Below, piece after piece: positions 8,499-17,200 of a DNA stretch of 31,114 bases. The position numbers and the translations under genes were made by a program. Origin of the DNA: JABMQB01 sp964575025. GTDB lineage: Bacteria; Bacteroidota; Bacteroidia; Bacteroidales; Prolixibacteraceae. The notes under the pieces were generated by a model. That model made no database searches, was not told where the DNA came from, and saw only the letters and a program-made list of their open reading frames with translations. The stretch covers positions 1-31,114 of the forward strand of contig CAZNPV010000044.1 in the NCBI GenBank assembly GCA_964575025.1, in the 5' to 3' direction. Position 1 is the first letter of the stretch. Every line of letters begins with the position of its first letter.

Positions 8499-9382
8499 CT
8501 CCGTTCGGTTTTATGAATAAAATACCTGAAAAACAGGTTTATGACCAGAATAATCACAAATAACAGCAATGCTGCATACATCAGGGCTGCATCATAATCA
8601 GGAATAGACATCATTTCCCCGTAATTATTGGCGATTAAAGCAGGCAAAGGATATCCCGGCTTCAGTGGCGATAAGGAGATATCCAGTGTATTGCCGACCA
8701 CCATCAGCACCGCAATGGTCTCCCCGAAAGCTTTTGCAATTCCCAGTCCGAAGGCTGAAATAATCCCAGGAAAACCTTTCTGGATAATGACATGCTTGAC
8801 CATGTCCCAGTGGGTAGCTCCCAATGCCAGGGAAGCTTCTTTCATCCCGATGGGTATGGTCTGAAACACTTCAATCAACATATTGAGGACATAGGGTATA
8901 CACATCACTGCCAGAACTACGCCGCCGGCAAGGAGGCTGTAACCGGTACTGGCTGTATCAAACCAGGGAGCAATAGAATCGGAAACCAGAGGTACAATCA
9001 CCAGAACTCCCCAGACCCCGTATACGACCGAAGGAATTCCTGCCAGAATATCGATCACAGGAAGCATGGTATTCAGCAAATGTCTCCTGGCAAACTGGGT
9101 CAGGTAAATGGCTGCTAACAAACCGATGGGAGCCGATAAAATAAAGGAAAGAAGAGTTACATATACCGAACTGTAAATGAAGGGCAAAAATCCAAACTCC
9201 CCTTTCGTAGGGGACCAGTTCCTGGAAAAAACCAGGTCTACAACCGAATGATCCTTCGCCAGGGGGGATGCTTTCCAATACAGCCCCAGGGCAACAAGTA
9301 CCGGTATGGAAAGCAACAGGTAGAGGCCAAATCGCATCCAGATGTTTACAAGTAAATCGGTTATCCTCCTGTTCCGTTTCAT
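8495..9382 (-). CDS. pstC: phosphate ABC transporter permease PstC
   Basis: The 295-residue partner of PstA has six membrane segments, a long first periplasmic loop containing NWSPTKGEFGFLPFIYSSVY, the helix-turn region DILAGIPSVVYGVWG, and the EAA loop EASLALGATHWDMVKHVI. These are standard PstC features and distinguish it from PstA. It lies 50 nt after pstS and overlaps pstA by 4 bp. The protein forms half of the phosphate translocation pore in the cytoplasmic membrane. Confidence 0.95.
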   Translation of the reverse strand: MKRNRRITDLLVNIWMRFGLYLLLSIPVLVALGLYWKASPLAKDHSVVDLVFSRNWSPTKGEFGFLPFIYSSVYVTLLSFILSAPIGLLAAIYLTQFARRHLLNTMLPVIDILAGIPSVVYGVWGVLVIVPLVSDSIAPWFDTASTGYSLLAGGVVLAVMCIPYVLNMLIEVFQTIPIGMKEASLALGATHWDMVKHVIIQKGFPGIISAFGLGIAKAFGETIAVLMVVGNTLDISLSPLKPGYPLPALIANNYGEMMSIPDYDAALMYAALLLFVIILVINLFFRYFIHKTERR

Positions 9383-9432
9383 GCAGTTAGCATTCCTGAT
9401 TTAGATCGTATCGGCTTGTTTCATTGACCGGC

Positions 9433-10371
9433 TTATTTTAACTTCACCAACTGAGCTTCCAGCTTCTCTCTGCTCAAGGTGACATATCCGGCTTCCGATA
9501 CGAAAGCCTGTCCCCGGGTGACAATCCATTTTAAAAAATCAAGGGTCGCTTTTTTCTCCGGTTTTCCGTTTGCTACCAGGTAGAGATCACGTGCCGGAGG
9601 GGAAGGGTATTGTTCATCAGCGATCGCGGTCAGGATCTCCTCAAAGGTATTGTAAAAATCCTCCCCGGCATCAATATGCCCGTTTTCATTCACATCGATG
9701 GGAATAACCTCGATTCCGGGATTTTTCTTTCCGGAAGCAATGTCATACAGATAGATGGTATTGTTAAACCCAATTCCATTTATCTCTTTCACCACGGCAT
9801 CAGCAAGTCCCGGGTCGCCAAACACCCCGATTCCTTTCAGGTCTTCCTGGCTTCCGCCCAGGTAAGCAGCCCAGGTACCGGCAGCCCCACAGGCATCCGA
9901 GCGGGTAAATACATTCACGACCTGGTTGTTTTCAATCCCGGGAAACTGATTCCAGTTGGTTATGGCTCCTTCGATATAAAGCTGGCGGAATTCATCCCGT
10001 GTAAGTCCTCTTTTCCGGATGGTTTCCAGAACAGGATTCCGGCTGTTCATGGTCGGGATGACTGCATCTTTGGTTACGGCAATCCACCATACGCCCTTTT
10101 CAATCTCTTCCGGTGCAATAGCACGGGAGAACATTCCCAGATCCACCGTACCGGACAACGCATCCGCCATCCCTTTGCCAGCTCCGCCTGCTGAAATATT
10201 AAACCGTATTTCCGGATGCTCTTTTTTGTATTCTTCGCTCCATCTCACCACCAGCGGGTAAAGAGCGAATGCCCCGGAAAGACTGATCGTTCTTTCCTTT
10301 TTTCGACCCGATGAACAGGCTGAAAACAAAACCGACAAAATAAGGATCCATGTAAAATTTCTTATCTGCAT
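9433..10371 (-). CDS. pstS: phosphate-binding lipoprotein PstS
   Basis: The 312-residue solute-binding protein is a lipoprotein: the lipobox LFSAC puts the lipidated Cys at residue 19. After it come ISLSGAFALYPL and AGGAGKGMADALSG, the Ser/Gly-rich phosphate-cradle loops of the PBP-like (PstS) fold, and TRSDACGAAGTW, matching the third anion-binding loop. Residues 226-237 (DVNENGHIDAGE) form a canonical EF-hand or dockerin-type calcium loop, not part of the Escherichia coli protein. The gene starts 33 nt after the porin stop and is followed by pstC, pstA and pstB, which makes the function secure. Confidence 0.93.
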   Translation of the reverse strand: MQIRNFTWILILSVLFSACSSGRKKERTISLSGAFALYPLVVRWSEEYKKEHPEIRFNISAGGAGKGMADALSGTVDLGMFSRAIAPEEIEKGVWWIAVTKDAVIPTMNSRNPVLETIRKRGLTRDEFRQLYIEGAITNWNQFPGIENNQVVNVFTRSDACGAAGTWAAYLGGSQEDLKGIGVFGDPGLADAVVKEINGIGFNNTIYLYDIASGKKNPGIEVIPIDVNENGHIDAGEDFYNTFEEILTAIADEQYPSPPARDLYLVANGKPEKKATLDFLKWIVTRGQAFVSEAGYVTLSREKLEAQLVKLK

Positions 10372-10404
10372 GTGGTTAAATTTATGTTTTATAAAGTCAG
10401 GTGC

Positions 10405-11721
10405 TCAGTTTTTAAAAAGCGAAGGAGTTGCTGTTAACTGCAGGTACAGAAAATGGGAAAAACCAGGATCCGCTACCCCCTGGATTGTTTTCAGTGATGC
10501 CATGGGTAAAAAAAATAAATAACCCCATTCCAAGGCGCCCCATCCGGTAAACCGGTATTTCAGTACCAGGTCATTCTCATACCCCAGATTTTTATCGTCC
10601 GGGGTAAAGGAATTGTTTTTCGCAAGACGGAAATAATGCCCGGCATTTTTCAGATTGATTTTTTCTGAAAACGTTAAATCCAGGAAATAATAACAATCAG
10701 CTAAACCACCCTGATTCGTATTGGGACCAATATTGGTGAAATAGTCCATACCCCCGAAAAACTTGTGACGCCCTCCATAGAGGACATCAAACAGATGGTC
10801 GGCATTACGGCCGGTTTCTGTATTGCTGTTTCCGGAAAGATAGCTTATGCCGACACCGGGAGTTAACAGGCCTACCCGGTAGCTGGCTTCCACATCCAGC
10901 AAACAGGCACGTACTTTTTCTCCGTTCTGATTTTTTCCAGACTGGAGATATCCATTGGCCATAGCATTCACTCTGCCGGCTTTATAGGTGGTAAAAAGAC
11001 CGGTAGTGTGGCGGAAATAAAGCCTGTTTTCATTTGCTGATTTTGTGGTCCCCGAAGCGACATGCGACAGTGACAGGTCCCACCCGGCTTTCAGGGTACG
11101 GTTAACCCACAAAAAATTCAATGATTTGATCCGGGAGGGATCGTAAAAGTTGTTCCCACTGTTCTGGCCGGTAGAGTTCCAGCTACCACCCATATGAATC
11201 TTCCACCCTTCAGGTTGCCATTTGTACACAACGGCATCGTAAGCAATCCCGTTTTGATTCCAGTTGCGGGTCGCCAGGATACGCTGATTGTCATACACCA
11301 GTTGCTGACGCCCCACAGAAAGCCAGCCTGTTGTGCCTGTTTTTATTTCCAGAAAAGCCTCGAACAGGTCCAGGGATGAAGGATTGCCAAACACGCCGGT
11401 TGAACTGCTGAGTTGCTCATCTCCCCAGACCCGTACATCCTGAGGGGTGAACCTTACTCTCAATTGAGAAGTTTCATAGGCAACGGAAATCCGGGTACGT
11501 TGGGAAATAAATACAGCAGGAACCCTGTCGGCAGGTGCCAGCCCTTTGTAACCGTTGCGAACCTCAAAACGGTTTCTGTATTGGGCGTCAACAGAAAACT
11601 GCGCCCGCAATAAATAAAAATTCCCGGTTAAAAGAATGATCATTAAACCTACCCTCTTAACAGGGTTTATATACATTTTCCCTCTCTCTGGTCCGGTTGT
11701 TTTTTTTCGCATACATTTCAT
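10405..11721 (-). CDS. outer-membrane beta-barrel porin, probable phosphate porin (alginate-export-like fold)
   Basis: The protein has about 438 residues from ATG 11721. A basic N-terminus is followed by a signal peptide (GLMIILLTGNFYLLRAQ) and then by alternating amphipathic beta strands rich in Tyr, Trp, Gly and Asn to the end. The pattern QYRNRFEVRNGYK at the mature N-terminus and the strands SVGRQQLVYDNQRILATRNW recall the Alginate_exp porin family. Its place directly before pstS (33 nt) and in the same operon points to phosphate or organophosphate entry across the outer membrane; this is inference from context. Start choice: the 35-nt leader repeat ends exactly at ATG 11721. ATG 11676 would give a more usual signal-peptide length, and ATG 11754 lies upstream within the repeat region. 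Confidence 0.8.
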   Translation of the reverse strand: MKCMRKKTTGPERGKMYINPVKRVGLMIILLTGNFYLLRAQFSVDAQYRNRFEVRNGYKGLAPADRVPAVFISQRTRISVAYETSQLRVRFTPQDVRVWGDEQLSSSTGVFGNPSSLDLFEAFLEIKTGTTGWLSVGRQQLVYDNQRILATRNWNQNGIAYDAVVYKWQPEGWKIHMGGSWNSTGQNSGNNFYDPSRIKSLNFLWVNRTLKAGWDLSLSHVASGTTKSANENRLYFRHTTGLFTTYKAGRVNAMANGYLQSGKNQNGEKVRACLLDVEASYRVGLLTPGVGISYLSGNSNTETGRNADHLFDVLYGGRHKFFGGMDYFTNIGPNTNQGGLADCYYFLDLTFSEKINLKNAGHYFRLAKNNSFTPDDKNLGYENDLVLKYRFTGWGALEWGYLFFLPMASLKTIQGVADPGFSHFLYLQLTATPSLFKN

Positions 11722-11751
11722 ATGATTAAAAGTGTTAAATTTATAAGGTAT
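11716..11751 (-). repeat. leader-like repeat, copy 2 (before the porin start)
   Basis: Read on the minus strand, these 36 bases match 69-103 in 34 of 36 positions, and they end at the proposed start ATG of the porin (11721). Its position between the -7 box (11840-11833) and the start codon places it in the 5-prime untranslated leader. Confidence 0.6.
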
Positions 11752-11832
11752 CATATGGAACTCGCATATATTTTAATCATCATCCTGGGTGTAAATATTT
11801 TACATGCTCGTTTCGTATTAAAACAATAATAA

Positions 11833-11840
11833 CAAAGCTA
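11833..11840 (-). promoter_or_regulatory. sigma(ABfr)-type -7 box of the porin-pst operon
   Basis: On the minus strand TAGCTTTG matches the Bacteroidota -7 consensus TAnnTTTG exactly. It lies about 110 nt upstream of the porin start. No clear -33 TTTG was found at the right distance, as might be expected of an activator-dependent promoter. Confidence 0.55.
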
Positions 11841-11865
11841 AAATCTTATATCGGGTATAAAAACA

Positions 11866-11900
11866 GCCTTAATACGTAATCTTCACTTACGTATTTAAGC
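11866..11900. promoter_or_regulatory. 14-bp dyad, candidate response-regulator operator
   Basis: GCCTTAATACGTAA (11866-11879) and TTACGTATTTAAGC (11887-11900) are inverted repeats with 12 of 14 positions paired, including a perfect inner 9 bp, around a 7-nt spacer. On the minus strand the dyad spans about 26 to 60 nt upstream of the -7 box, the usual place of an activator site. It lies 18 nt after the response-regulator stop, so it might instead be a weak terminator (a TGTTTTTA tract follows on the minus strand). Confidence 0.5.
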
Positions 11901-11917
11901 GTATTCCTGAAAGAAAC

Positions 11918-12559
11918 TCACACATTATAAAATCCGTTTTTTACAGCATAAATCACCAGGTTGGCCGTATTTTTTGAATGGGTCTTCAGCAGAAGATTTT
12001 CACGGTGCTTATCTATCGTGCGTTTGCTTAAATTCAGTGTATCTGCAATATCCGCATTGGTTAATCCCTGGCATATATAGATTAAAATTTCCTTTTCACG
12101 GTCTGTCAATGGTTCCCCGTTCGGTACCCTGTTTTTCGTTGCCATATTTCTCATAAATGATTGCAGAATATCCATTGAAAAAAAGGTATTCCCCTCATAG
12201 ACCTGTTGAATCGCTTTTTTTACTTCGTTGAAACCGGAATTTTTCAACAAAAAACCACTGGCTCCGGCTTCAATCATACTGGTATAATAACTTTCATCGG
12301 AATACATCGATAAGGCGATTATTTTCAGATCCGGTTTTTTTTGCAGTGCCCTCCGGGTTGCTTCCATACCGTTCATCCCGGGCATTTCAATATCAACCAG
12401 GGCTACATCGGTAGGATGCTGATCCAGTCCGGCAAGAAATTCAGCCCCGTTTCCCGCTTCATAAACAGGTCCTGAAAAATCAAGATTCGAAAGCAGAAAA
12501 TGCAACCCCTCCCGAAACAGGGAGTGATCATCCACAATATAAATAGCAAGTTTTTTCAT
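11918..12559 (-). CDS. NarL/FixJ-type response regulator
   Basis: From ATG 12559 the protein has 213 residues: a receiver domain (about 1-120) with the acidic pair Asp10-Asp11 and phosphoacceptor Asp56 in VALVDIEMPGMNG, a conserved LLKN lysine near residue 107, a linker, and a LuxR-type helix-turn-helix (about 145-210: LTDREKEILIYICQGLTNADIADTLNLSKRTIDKH, read in parts). The longer frame from 12598 adds an N-terminus with no counterpart in the family. It is the partner of the kinase just upstream (stop 12680) and lies between it and the porin-pst operon, so phosphate-uptake genes are its likely targets (inference). Confidence 0.93.
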   Translation of the reverse strand: MKKLAIYIVDDHSLFREGLHFLLSNLDFSGPVYEAGNGAEFLAGLDQHPTDVALVDIEMPGMNGMEATRRALQKKPDLKIIALSMYSDESYYTSMIEAGASGFLLKNSGFNEVKKAIQQVYEGNTFFSMDILQSFMRNMATKNRVPNGEPLTDREKEILIYICQGLTNADIADTLNLSKRTIDKHRENLLLKTHSKNTANLVIYAVKNGFYNV

Positions 12560-12645
12560 GTTTTTAGAATGGTTCATTTTTAAAGGTAACTCATGCAACT
12601 CGTCCCCGACTAGACAAATAACGGGATCGGGACTCGTTTTGACTC

Positions 12646-12674
12646 AATAAAGAATCCACAATCAAAAAAGGGGG
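12646..12674. repeat. dispersed intergenic repeat, short copy A
   Basis: These 29 bases, in the gap between kinase stop and regulator start, match 21186-21214 in 28 of 29 positions (core CCACAATCAAAAAAGGGGG). The similarity stops close to the end of the kinase gene. Confidence 0.6.
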
Positions 12675-12679
12675 TAATC

Positions 12680-13672
12680 TTAATCCAGAATTCTATTGGT
12701 ATCCTGTTCCTTCTTCTTTTCTTCCAGTGGAATAACAATATGTACCAGCAGTCCCTCTCCCGGGGATGTTTCCATGTGAAAAGAACCATTCAGAGATTTT
12801 ACACGGGAACGGATATTGCTCATACCCATGCCGGTATCTTCGGGAGTCAATCCATACCGTGTTTTTCCGAAGCCTTTGCCGTTATCCAGGTATTTAAAGC
12901 GGAGCAACCGATCCTCTTCCATGATCTCCAAAACTATTTTATCCGGATCCGCATGTTTAATGCTGTTATTTACAAGTTCCGTGAAAATCCGGTACACGTT
13001 AATTTCAATTTCATATGCATATCGCTGTTCCTTCAGGTTGGTAAAAAAATCAAAATCTACGCTTGTATCACTTAAAAGCTGATTGGCAAACGTTTTTACT
13101 GCTTTTGTGATTCCATAATTTGTCAGCAGGTGGGGACTTAAAAAATTTGAAATCTCCTTTAACGAAAGAATGGCTTCATCCACAGCCTGGTCTGTTCTTT
13201 CCACAATTTTTTTATTGTGTGTGCCAAGCTTTTCCTGATCAAACGTACTGTTTATCATCTTTATAGAAGACAAAACAGGTCCCAGCCCGTCGTGTAACTC
13301 CCGTGCCACTGCCTGACGGGTTTTCTCTTCTGCCTGAATCACTGCCGAAAGAACCTTAAGTTCGCTTTCACGACGTATAATTTCTATCCGGTCCTGCAGG
13401 TTAAAGATACTCCGTATAAAAATAACTCCGATAAAAATCAACAGGGAAATCAACACCCCCAGCCAGGCATCTATTTCTTCTTTGGAAAATAACCCGGACT
13501 CCCAGAAAAGAGATGAAAAATCAACCAACCGGCGAATGGCCATCAAAATAAAACCGACCGAAATCAAAATCCATGATACGTTAAAGCGGGTTCGGCGTAT
13601 CAGTCCCAGAGCTATTACAGTGGCTCCAATCTGAATGATCATCGAAAGAATCAAAGCAATTCGTAACATCAT
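12680..13672 (-). CDS. membrane-bound sensor histidine kinase (HisKA_3 type)
   Basis: Taken from ATG 13672 the protein has 330 residues. Three hydrophobic segments (about 2-25, 34-50, 70-90) anchor it in the inner membrane with little room for an extracellular sensor domain, so it may sense within the membrane or through a partner. A coiled-coil linker leads to ARELHDGLGPVLSSI with the phosphoacceptor His127, the HisKA_3 dimerisation motif. The ATPase follows: N box NNSIKHADPDK, G1 DNGKGFG, G2 GMGMSNIRSRV. This kinase class pairs with NarL-type regulators, and such a gene follows. GTG 13705 and ATG 13696 are other possible starts. Upstream is a divergent gene. Confidence 0.92.
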   Translation of the reverse strand: MMLRIALILSMIIQIGATVIALGLIRRTRFNVSWILISVGFILMAIRRLVDFSSLFWESGLFSKEEIDAWLGVLISLLIFIGVIFIRSIFNLQDRIEIIRRESELKVLSAVIQAEEKTRQAVARELHDGLGPVLSSIKMINSTFDQEKLGTHNKKIVERTDQAVDEAILSLKEISNFLSPHLLTNYGITKAVKTFANQLLSDTSVDFDFFTNLKEQRYAYEIEINVYRIFTELVNNSIKHADPDKIVLEIMEEDRLLRFKYLDNGKGFGKTRYGLTPEDTGMGMSNIRSRVKSLNGSFHMETSPGEGLLVHIVIPLEEKKKEQDTNRILD

Positions 13673-13817
13673 CTTTTTTTCTGTTAAAATTAGCATTTTT
13701 GACACACGTAAGGACCTTATCCGAAAAATGTTCAGGGCATTGTTTTTTTCAATAATTGTATTATTTTTAATTCGGATTATTTATCTGTTCCGTCCCGTTT
13801 AATTTAATTCAATACAG

Positions 13818-14252
13818 GTGAAAAAAACACTATTCATTCTCAGCATTCTCTCTGTTTTGTTATCCTGTTCTTCAACTAAAACAGCTGACTCAGAAAGGAT
13901 GGATCTGGAGATCCGTTTTGGTAATTCCGGGGGCTTTACCAACATACCCATGGAATATGTACTTTACGGAGACGGTGAGCTTGCAAAGGTTCAAAATGGT
14001 CAGGAAACGGTTGTTCACTCTGTGGGGCGGAAAACCATGAGAGAAATAAAAAAAAGAATTGCCTCAATGGATTTCGAACACCTGGAAATCAATGACCCGG
14101 GAAACCGGACCTATTTTATTAAAATAAAAAACGACGCGTTTGAAAACGCTGTAAGATGGAATGATTCAACCGATAATGACCCAATAAAAAACCTTTATAA
14201 AAAGCTTACAGGGATCCTTACCCATGAGGCTTATAATGCTCAGAACTTCTAA
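13818..14252 (+). CDS. small lipoprotein, emfourin-like candidate inhibitor of the adjacent M4 protease
   Basis: This 144-residue product starts with GTG (MKKTLFILSILSVLLSC); the lipidated residue is Cys17. The mature part is a single small domain: a strand with the motif FGNSGGFTNIP (34-44), a helix KTMREIKKRIASMDFEHL, and strands RTYFIKIKND and FENAVRWND, ending in a helix IKNLYKKLTGIL. The GGF(A/T) strand, helix with a hydrophobic F..L end, D/N-x-Y-x-I strand and C-terminal helix recall emfourin, the small protein inhibitor of protealysin-type M4 peptidases, and the next gene, 10 nt on, encodes an M4 peptidase. The similarity is by eye only. Many Bacteroidota have lipoproteins of this type without a known role, so a plain hypothetical lipoprotein is the safe reading. 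Confidence 0.8.
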   Translation: MKKTLFILSILSVLLSCSSTKTADSERMDLEIRFGNSGGFTNIPMEYVLYGDGELAKVQNGQETVVHSVGRKTMREIKKRIASMDFEHLEINDPGNRTYFIKIKNDAFENAVRWNDSTDNDPIKNLYKKLTGILTHEAYNAQNF

Positions 14253-14262
14253 TTCTTATTCC

Positions 14263-17200
14263 ATGAGTAAAGCAACTAACTGTTTGATCCTGTGTCTGAT
14301 GGGTATATCTTTTTTTGCCGGTGGACAGGACATTAAGAGCAAAACCAAAAAAGCTGCCGGCCAGACACGGATTTCTTTTCATCCTGTGATAATCAACAAC
14401 CAAACGCGACTTAAGTCGGGTTCCGGAAAATCCTTTTATGTTTCTTCCGGCCTTCAGCTTCCCGGAACAGGCACTGAGACATATGGTTTTGACAAAATCA
14501 TTTACGCCCACGAAAATCCGGTATTCATCGAAAAAAGTATCCCGGACTTAAAATCAGCAACGCTTGATAAAACAGCTGTTGACGAGGTATTCCGGTCCTT
14601 TACGGATACCATTAAATCGGAAATACGCATCAACCAACAGATCGCCTTTGAGATCACCGGTCAGCATACCGGTCCGCTGGGAATGATTCATATCCGTTCG
14701 GTTCAGAAATACAACGGGGTGCCGGTCTACGGATCGGAATCAGGAGTTCATATCAGCCCGGAGAAAATTCGCTTTACGGGAACCATTCACAACATACATT
14801 CAGATCTCGATACTCAACCCGACTGGCCGGCAACACAGGCTTTGGAGATCGCTCTCAGGGACCTGGAAACCCGTACCGTAATCAAAACACTGACTCCCCT
14901 GCAAAAAGAAATCCTGCACTATGAAGCTCCTATGTGCCATCTTGTGGTGATGAAAAACCAGGAAGGAACGTATACCCTGGCTTATGAAATGGAGATCCGT
15001 CCGAATTTCCTTGAGGTATGGAAATATTTTGTCGATGCGGAAAACGGGAAGATCATCCGCAGCTACAATGCCACCGTTTCAGACGGACCGGTTACAGCAA
15101 CCGCCTATGACCTGAACGGCATCCTGCGCACCATCGACACCTATCTGGAAAACGGAGTCTATTATCTGATCAACACATCCGAAGAGATGTTTAATACTTC
15201 GAACTTTGAAGGATCGATTGTCACCTTTGATGCGGGGAACACTTCGACTAATAATCTGGATTTTTCGCAAATCTGGTCTTCAGACAATACATGGAACCAC
15301 CCGAAGGCCGTTTCAGCTCATTACCACGCAACGCTTATGGCCCGTTATTTGAAAAATACGTTTAACCGTAATTCCGTTAATGGCCAGGGGGGGACTATTA
15401 TTTCCTTTGTCAATGTCGCCAACGACGATGGCAGTTCCATGCCGAATGCCTTCTGGAACGGGTATGCTGCCTTTTACGGAAACGGAGGTACGTCCATGAA
15501 ACCCCTTTCCGGAGCGCTGGATATATCAGCCCACGAACTGGGGCATGGAGTGGTTTCCAATACAGCTAACCTGGAATACTATGGCCAATCCGGGGCGATG
15601 AATGAAATGTATGCCGATATTTTTGGTGCCATGGTCGACCGGGATGACTGGTTTATTGGCGAAGATGCAACCCTGGACGGCACACCCATGCGCAATATGC
15701 AGGACCCGGCCAACGGCAAAACCCACGTGTATGACGGATGGCTGCCCAAACATATGTCGGAACTGGTTACAGGCGATATCCTCGATAATTTCATCGACCG
15801 GGATTATGAAGGAGTACACATCAACTGCGGAATCGGAATTTATGCCTATTACCTTTACGCTACAGCCATTTCCAAGAACAAAGCAGAACAAGTATTCTAC
15901 CGGGCTCTAACGGTTTACCTGAACAAAACATCCCAGTATCTGGACCTGCGGATTGCCGTGATCCAGGCAGCAAATGATCTTTTCGGAAATACCTCCCCCG
16001 AAGCAGTAAAAGCTGCCGAATCCTTCGATGCAGTGGGTATTTATCAAGAACAACAGGTGGAATATACCCGCGATTACGAAGAGAATCCCGGCCAGGATTA
16101 TATCCTCAGTTACGATACCAATGAAGGCGATCCGTATACCCTCTACAAATGCTCCACCTCAGGAACAAATTTTGTCGGCTTAACAACCACCGATATGAAA
16201 GGAAAAGTCTCTGTTACGGATGATGGATCTTTTGCGGTCTTTGTTTCCAAAGATCACAAAATCAGAGGCATTGATCTCACCACAAACGAGGAATGGATCA
16301 TTTCCGATGAAGCATTCTGGGACAATGCAGCCATCTCAAAAGACGGAATGCGGCTGGCCGGGATCTCCACAGAAATCGATACCGCCATTTATGTATACGA
16401 TTTCAACTCAGCCCAATGGGGCAAGTTTATTCTTTACAATCCGACGACCAGCAATGACAACTCCATTGCCGGGGGAGTACTGTATGGCGACATCATTGAA
16501 TTCGACCACACCGGGGAATACCTCATGTACGATGCCATCAATATCCTGAATTCAAGCACTTCTGAACCAATCTATTATTGGGATATCGGATTTATTAAAG
16601 TCTGGAATAACCAGACGCAGAATTTCGGAAACGGGACGATCTCAAAACTCTTTGAATCGTTACCCGAGAATATCAGTATCGGCAACCCGGTGTTTTCAAA
16701 AAATTCCCCTTACATTGTTGCCTTTGACTATATCCACCATGAAAAAGAAGAATATGCAATTATCGGTGCCAACCTGAACAGCGGTGAAACAAATACCCTT
16801 TACCAGAATGTGATCCTGGGCTACCCCTCCTTTTCAAAAAAAGACGACCAGCTTGCGTTTTCAGCCTTAAATACCCGCAACGAAAAAATTGCTGCGGTTA
16901 TCGGACTTGCTGAGGATAAAATAACCCCCTCAGGATCGGCATCCGTACTTATCAATAATGCCCAATGGCCTGTATATTATGCCACCGGATCACGGCCTCT
17001 TGGACTCCAACCGGTTTCCCGTTTCACGGCCGATTACAAATCCGGAAAAGCACCGCTGGAAGTACGCTATTTCGACCTCTCCGTAAACACACCAACTTCC
17101 TGGTTATGGTCCTTTGAGGGAGGTACTCCTTCCTCCTCCACCCAACAAAATCCGGTGATCACCTACCATACACCCGGCATATACGAGGTGAGCTTAACCA

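Noticed and set aside
11866..11900. Dyad read as a terminator of the response-regulator gene
   Set aside because: The stem is A/T-rich and the following TGTTTTTA tract is weak; its position upstream of an exact -7 box fits an operator better, though a terminator is not excluded.
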